In this document: piece after piece, positions 58,986-64,000 of the stretch | Layout: every line of letters starts with the position of its first letter | Position numbering within the stretch: position 1 is the stretch's first letter | Assembly (NCBI GenBank): GCA_950295325.1 | Contig: OX485808.1 | Location: 30,774,527 to 30,838,526 of the forward strand | From: Polytrichum commune | Taxonomy: Eukaryota; Streptophyta; Polytrichopsida; Polytrichales; Polytrichaceae | DNA length: 64,000 bases | Direction: 5' to 3' | Position numbers and translations under genes: made by a program | Notes under the pieces: generated by a model | Databases searched by the model: none | What the model saw: only the letters and a program-made list of their open reading frames with translations | What the model was told of the DNA's origin: nothing

Positions 58986-60152
58986 ATGCACATGGCATGT
59001 GCTACGGTATCATGGCGTCCATCATCATCCATTACCGCAAATCATATTGATTCAGTTTCGAGCTCTTCGAAAATTGGAGCGAGAGTGTTGGTGGAGAGGA
59101 TACAGATACAGCGACAACAGCCATGGCAATTGAAGAAGAAGAGATCGGTGGCAATTCCGGGGTTGGTTAGGGTTAGGGCATTAGGTTACCCTTCCGACAA
59201 TGAAGACTCCTCCCATGGTGTGACGCCATATCTTGCAAGGAAGGGAGCGAAACTGTTTGCTGAAGAATCCATAGGCGCTCAGCACGGCGAGGGATTCTCG
59301 ATGTTCAGACCGACCGGGCCGTTACATGTTGACGTGGACTTTCTAAACGACCGAATGCAGGAGCGGGGGCTACGCAGGATCAGGTATGCCATGAAACCGG
59401 ATGAAGCATTCGGGTTAATTTTCTCCTGGGACAATGTACTGCTAAATACACATGCGTTGCGTATGGTGGCATGGAGCCGTCTCGCTGCGGAGGAAGGGAA
59501 AAAATTGCCTTCGAGCGCGGAGAAGCAGAAGCAGTTGCTATGTATGAACGTGGAGCGGGGTTTAGAAGGTGTTCTGGACTGGGGGGAGGGTTTAAGCTTG
59601 CGCGAGGGGGAAGTAGCTCGGTTGACGAAGAGATTGGCTACTTTGTACTGTGAGGAATTAGCTGCGGTACAGGTGCCGATGGAGGGGCTAAGATCATGGT
59701 TAGATGCACTCTTAACGGCCGGGGTGCCATGTGCCATCGCATCTTCCATGGATAGGTTAAGCCTCCTTGGAGCTCTGCAAAGGATGGGATTGTTGAAGTA
59801 CTTCAGGGCAGTTGTGAGCGAGGAGGATGGCATGGACTCCATTGCACATAGGTTTCTCTCGGCCGCGGTGAAACTCGATCGGCCGCCTGCGAAATGCGTT
59901 GTGTTCGAGGATGACCCTCGCGGTGTGGTTGCAGCTCATAATTGCACCATGAAAGCTGTCGCCATTATAGGATCCCATCCTGCGTATGAGCTCACTCAGG
60001 CCGATTTAGCCGTCAGCAGCTTCGCCGACCTATCTGTGATGAATTTACGGCGGTTGTTTGCGAACAAGGGAGCTGAGTTCATGGATCTGCAGAAACAAAG
60101 TGAACCGAAGAAACCTGCAATGAGGAAGATCACAATGGATACGTGGTACTGA
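58986..60152 (+). CDS. HAD-superfamily protein, PYRP2-like, probably plastid-targeted and catalytically altered
   Basis: Single exon, 388 residues from the ATG at 58986 (CACCATGC context); the frame is open 10 codons further but without an ATG. Residues 1-60 are Ser/Arg/Lys-rich with few acidic residues, like a chloroplast transit peptide. The HAD domain spans about 140-345. Motif I reads IFSWDN (S147, D149) where active HADs have DxD. Motif II is IASS (S253-S254). The motif III region around D284 lacks the usual KP. Motif IV is FEDDP (307-311). The tail HPAYELTQADLAV with DLSVMNLRRLF is like that of Arabidopsis PYRP2-type phosphatases, which act in flavin metabolism. Loss of the nucleophile Asp and the motif III Lys suggests no ordinary phosphatase activity. 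Family call is firm, substrate unknown. Confidence 0.85.
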   Translation: MHMACATVSWRPSSSITANHIDSVSSSSKIGARVLVERIQIQRQQPWQLKKKRSVAIPGLVRVRALGYPSDNEDSSHGVTPYLARKGAKLFAEESIGAQHGEGFSMFRPTGPLHVDVDFLNDRMQERGLRRIRYAMKPDEAFGLIFSWDNVLLNTHALRMVAWSRLAAEEGKKLPSSAEKQKQLLCMNVERGLEGVLDWGEGLSLREGEVARLTKRLATLYCEELAAVQVPMEGLRSWLDALLTAGVPCAIASSMDRLSLLGALQRMGLLKYFRAVVSEEDGMDSIAHRFLSAAVKLDRPPAKCVVFEDDPRGVVAAHNCTMKAVAIIGSHPAYELTQADLAVSSFADLSVMNLRRLFANKGAEFMDLQKQSEPKKPAMRKITMDTWY

Positions 60153-60740
60153 GACAAATGTTTCCCATCGAAGAAAGTGAACTTTCACATGTAGTATTCC
60201 TCTCGAATCCTCTCCACTTCTCTTGTGTATAGTAGTGCTCCAAATTGAGTTGCTTGATTTCCTGCGGAGGGGAGATGATCATATTGCTTAGTTCCTGCTC
60301 TGCTGTGTTTATATGGAACCGATTCAACATTCTACTTGGTAACCTTGTCATTTGTAATGACCGCTTCTCGCACATTGCGCAGTGATTCCCCACCTCCCCT
60401 CTGCATTGGAATTCAGGTTTCAGGGGTCTTGCAAAGAGGAAGGTCACGATGGACATGTGGTACTGACAAATGTTGCCTATCGAAAAAGTGAAAGTTTTAG
60501 TATTCCTCCGAGTCCTCTCCACTCTCTTGTGTATAGTAGCTGCTACAAATTTAGTTGCTTAGCTTCCTGCGGAGGGGACACCATCATATGGCTTGGTTCC
60601 TCCTCTGCTGTGTGTACATGGAACCCATTCAAATTCTCCTTTGGTAACCTTGTCAATTGTAATGACCGCTTCTTGCACATTGCGCAGTGATTTGTCCATC
60701 TCCGTGTGCATTGGACTTTTAGGTTTCAGGACTCTTTATG
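60113..60740 (+). repeat. Tandem duplication of the HAD gene 3' end
   Basis: The last codons and 3' flank of the HAD gene (about 60,113-60,425) recur at about 60,428-60,740, offset about 315 bp. The copy begins with aggaaggtcacgatggacatg, a version of the final codons (RKITMDTWY in the gene, RKVTMDMWY in the copy) including the stop. It then repeats tcctgcggaggggaga, tgtcatttgtaatgaccgctt and cacattgcgcagtgatt. The duplicate may give an alternative last exon or polyadenylation region. Confidence 0.85.
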
Positions 60741-60759
60741 AGTTTTAGGGTATGGTTTA

Positions 60760-61400
60760 ACCTCGTTCTGACAGTCATCAGTAGGAGCGCATTTTCCTCC
60801 TATGATCGTCAACTCTGTCAGAATCTTCTCAAAGTACTTCACTGGATTTCTAGGAGTAATACTTCACCTACATTTCTTTGAAACTCAGCATCGTTTGGAG
60901 CTCAGTACTTTATTTCTTAAGTGCACTTTATTGATTTTCTTGAGTGTGCACTCTTCAATTGTGGCTAAATTGCCTGTTACTCATTCTCGTGTTTTTGGAG
61001 GATTATACAATTGTTTCTAATTTTATAGAAGGGTGTTCAATGATGCAAAATCGCAAAATTGCATCTGATTACATATAATGCCGTGTTCAGCTTACCACTC
61101 TATCGATTTAGTCACCTCTCTTGTTTGTGATACACGGACATACTCAACAGGAGACCTTACATGCTTTTTTGAAGTGACTCCTCGAAGTCTTTGAATTCTA
61201 TCTTAGGCTGATCCTACATGCCATGATTTTCAGCTTGACATGTGTTCACTGTTTTATTGGTCGTTAATATGTAATCTGGTGCTTCCTTTGAAGCAGGACA
61301 TACTTGCAAGAGCTTCTGATCATAAAGGTGCGCAGAATGCAGTTGGGTGATCATTTTCAATTTCTTTTGCTTATCTCCTGTTTCATCTTCTTTCAAATGA
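60760..61400. other. Intergenic, no gene recognised
   Basis: Downstream of the HAD gene the sequence is unique-looking with short open frames only. Confidence 0.4.
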
Positions 61401-61402
61401 AA

Positions 61403-62405
61403 TTCAGGCATCAAGTTCTTCTGGATTTCTATGCAGAGAGTGTGGAATGATAGATGAACATAACTCTTTATACACTACTGGTTCTTGTGTTGTCTTTTGA
61501 ATGAGCTGTCAATTTATGTTATTTGACATTGTGTCACTGGTTTGTGACAGCTACCAAGCTGAGGTATTCTTAGAGAGAGGATTCAGGCAGGAAGTTCTTC
61601 TGGATTTAATGTTGGTTGAACATAACACTATGGGTCTTATATTGTCGTTGGAGTGAGCAGTTAGTTGGTGTTATTCTACGTTAAAGCTATCCTTTAACTT
61701 AATGGGACTTTTTTGTCGGGAGTTGGTCCCATAAGATTTCCCATTGGTTGCATACAATATCAATAATTGTTTTCTACTTGTGGTGCATGCTAGGAGGTAG
61801 TGTTTGAATTTTAATGAAGAGCAACCTATTCTGGTTTACTGAGGGTCAAAATCATGTGAGCATGTCTTGGCATGACAAATGAGTGACCTTTCGTGGACTG
61901 ATATAGAATGTTCTTCATTCAAACCTCCACACTACCTCCAAGCATGCACCAAAAATTTACATTTATGGAAGGCATGTATCCAAAACAACCAACTCCCGAC
62001 CAAGAGTCATGTTTATTTAGAGGATAAGTCTATTGTGTCAGTGGTTTGTGACAGCTACCAAGCCGAGGTACTCTTTCAAACAGATTCAGGCAGGAAATTC
62101 TTTTGGATTTCTGTAGAGAGAGTTTAGGATGTTGGCTGTACATGACCCTCCATCAACTTCTGGTTCTTATATTGCATTTTGAGAGGGCAGTCAATTTATG
62201 CTATTCAATATTGTGTCACTGATTTGTAACAGGTATCAAGCCAAGGTATTCTGTCATAGAGAGTTCAGGCAGGAAATAATTCCTGGATCTATGCAGAGAG
62301 TTTAGGATGTTGGTGAACACAAATCTATATAAACTACTAGTTCTTGTATTGTCATTGGAGTGGGTAGTCAATGAATGTAAATATATATTGTCTTTGTTTT
62401 GTGCC
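61403..62405. repeat. Four copies of a 150-180-bp imperfect repeat, split by an unrelated segment
   Basis: Copies start at about 61,403, 61,575, 62,080 and 62,265 with ttcaggca-gaa-ttct-ctggat. They continue through gcagagag-ttgg, tggttcttat-ttgt, and end gtgacagctaccaagctgaggta-like. Units 1-2 and 3-4 are adjacent pairs, separated by about 370 bp of unrelated sequence (61,685-62,045). The tgtgacag / tgtaacag / tgtgccag strings before ctaccaagc resemble repeated splice acceptors. No protein motif is visible. Confidence 0.65.
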
Positions 62406-64000
62406 AGCTACCAAGCTCGTTCATGTGGGGGTAAAGCACAATGAGAGATGTTCCAAACTTAGCATTTTAGTCCATATCTAGACTTACATGTTAAGTTTAG
62501 AGGTAAACTATCCTCATTGTGTTTGGAGATGTTTATAAAGAAAACTGAAATTTGTAACGAGAAAGCTCTTTTAGGAGAAACTAGCAAGCACTTGGAGCAG
62601 TTGCTAATTTCAAGTGGTTGATAAATAAGATCATTACATAAGTTGTGTCAATCTCAGTACTTGGATAAGCTTTATATAAGGTTTCTTCAGAACGAGAGAC
62701 CTGACCTTTTAATTGCACAGTGTTCTCTTGAAGGCCATTCAGTTTCACACCAAAGATATTTGATCCAAGTAATCTTTAGAATTCTTAGAGCCTGAAGAAA
62801 AATAACATTGGTGTTTTCATCTCTTAAGGTATGTGGGCCTTATGTAGTTTCTTTGTAATTTGACACCTATATTTTGAGTGGCATACGGCAAGGCTGGTAG
62901 CTAAGAATGGACAGCAAAATGGACAGCAAAAAGACATGTGCTGCTGTGAGATTGGACTATGTGCTCAGAATCTAGACATCATTCTAGGTTGAATTTTGGA
63001 AACAATTTGGAGGGCCTTTGCAATAGCTTATAAAAAACAAAGAGAATTTCCAGTTTGACCTATTATAACTTTTGCATCCCAACACTGATTCTGAAACTTG
63101 AAATGACAACTTTGGTGATTTGCAATTGCTAAACTGGATGAGACAATCCTGTGTCATGTTCAATGATCAGAAATGAATGTGGACTTGGAAATTCATACAA
63201 TATAGAGGGCCACATACCTTACTTACGAGGATAGGATTGACATTCAAACTCCAAGGATTTTGTGGTGACAAGTAGGAATGATTCCTAGACATCTATTGCT
63301 TGTAACGAGGTTGTCAGGTGAGAGATAATGGTGACTTGAGCACCATAGACTTTTTCATCTCTACTTGCTCCTTTGGTAAGAGGACTGCCCAAAAGTGCAA
63401 ACTCAATTTCATGAAGGCTCAAAGATACATTGTTTTGTCTAATTAGTGTGGGTTACCCTTTGGAGTTATGCATTGCTATAACATTTTATTTGAGGGTATC
63501 TTTTTTTACCCAAACAATATAAGTAATTAGTATGTACACTGAAGAATATGATTTAACTTAGTTGGCAAAAAATGATAATGTTGGTAAATAGTTATAGTGA
63601 CATATAACTTTGAGTAGTAACCCACCTAATTAGACAAAACAATGTAGTTCATGAACCTTCCAACCAATGTGACTAGAGTGTTCTATCCACTTCGTGAACC
63701 TTCTAAACTAGCTCTCGATTCTTTTAAATTGACTTGACATGTGGCACACCTCAATTTCATGATAATGGACCTTTATCTCTAGCAACTTCATGTATCTTCC
63801 AAACTAATTTCATAAATCTCTTTGCACTCTATGGTTTTCATATTTTCAACTTCTCAATTTCTCGTCGTCTCATTTTGTCTTCTGAGCCTTCTTATTGTGC
63901 ATTGGTTCCTCTTTGTTTTGTGTCTACTCATAAGCCTCTAGCCTTGATGTCGATTTATCTTTGGTCTTTCATTACAATATCTCAAAGTTGGAAGTAAGTA
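62405..64000. other. Intergenic, with a dispersed-repeat copy at 62.85-63.5 kb
   Basis: The segment 62,860-63,500 shares strings with 45,830-45,990 and 46,940-47,250 (cacctatattttgagtggca, aaaaagacatgtg, gattggactatgtgctcaga). No gene was recognised; the open frame at the window end has no family motif. Confidence 0.45.

Noticed and set aside
58451-59842. Minus-strand open frames opposite the HAD gene
   Set aside because: They overlap the well-supported HAD coding frame and show no motif of their own.

Overview
The window is nuclear DNA from a land plant, most likely a moss. It is AT-rich and gene-poor, genes have GT-AG introns, and transposon relics and repeats are common. The main clue to lineage is a receptor that joins a DUF1221/HeLo-like helical domain and a protein kinase to an NB-ARC and leucine-rich repeats (LRRs). 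Kinase-NBS-LRR fusions (PNL class) are known from mosses. The species cannot be named from the sequence.

Three genes are well supported. (1) 18.3-28.3 kb, + strand: a kinase-NB-ARC-LRR immune receptor in three exons. Its LRR exon is a tandem array of about 45 near-identical 144-bp (48-residue) units with a higher-order repeat, an internal G7-to-G8 frameshift and a decaying 3' edge. (2) 46.6-51.1 kb, - strand: a complete seven-exon Derlin (DER1-like) ER-associated degradation gene encoding 262 residues, with every exon junction in phase. (3) 59.0-60.2 kb, + strand: a single-exon, probably plastid-targeted HAD-superfamily protein with altered catalytic motifs; the 3' end of the gene is tandemly duplicated.

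The rest is mostly mobile and repeated DNA. 0-9 kb holds dispersed repeats, a 655-bp tandem duplication and a GC-richer, possibly transcribed stretch. 9-18 kb is a mosaic of duplicated segments, with a 145-bp solo-LTR-like insertion whose empty site survives in the sister copy, and a pogo/Tigger relic just upstream of the receptor. 30-34 kb is a GC-rich unit interrupted by a non-autonomous CACTA element with a perfect 3-bp target duplication, which carries an AT minisatellite and a tRNA-derived SINE. 37-42 kb holds an inverted-repeat element, degraded retroelement copies and a hAT transposase fragment. 54-58 kb holds a TIR element and a second pogo/Tigger relic. 60-62.4 kb holds further tandem duplications.

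The most interesting item is the LRR array. Across 45 units the scaffold is almost invariant at nucleotide level, and differences fall mainly on the codons for the exposed beta-strand positions of each LRR. A second forward frame also stays open for almost 6 kb, so length changes in the recurring G7 tract do not quickly truncate the protein.
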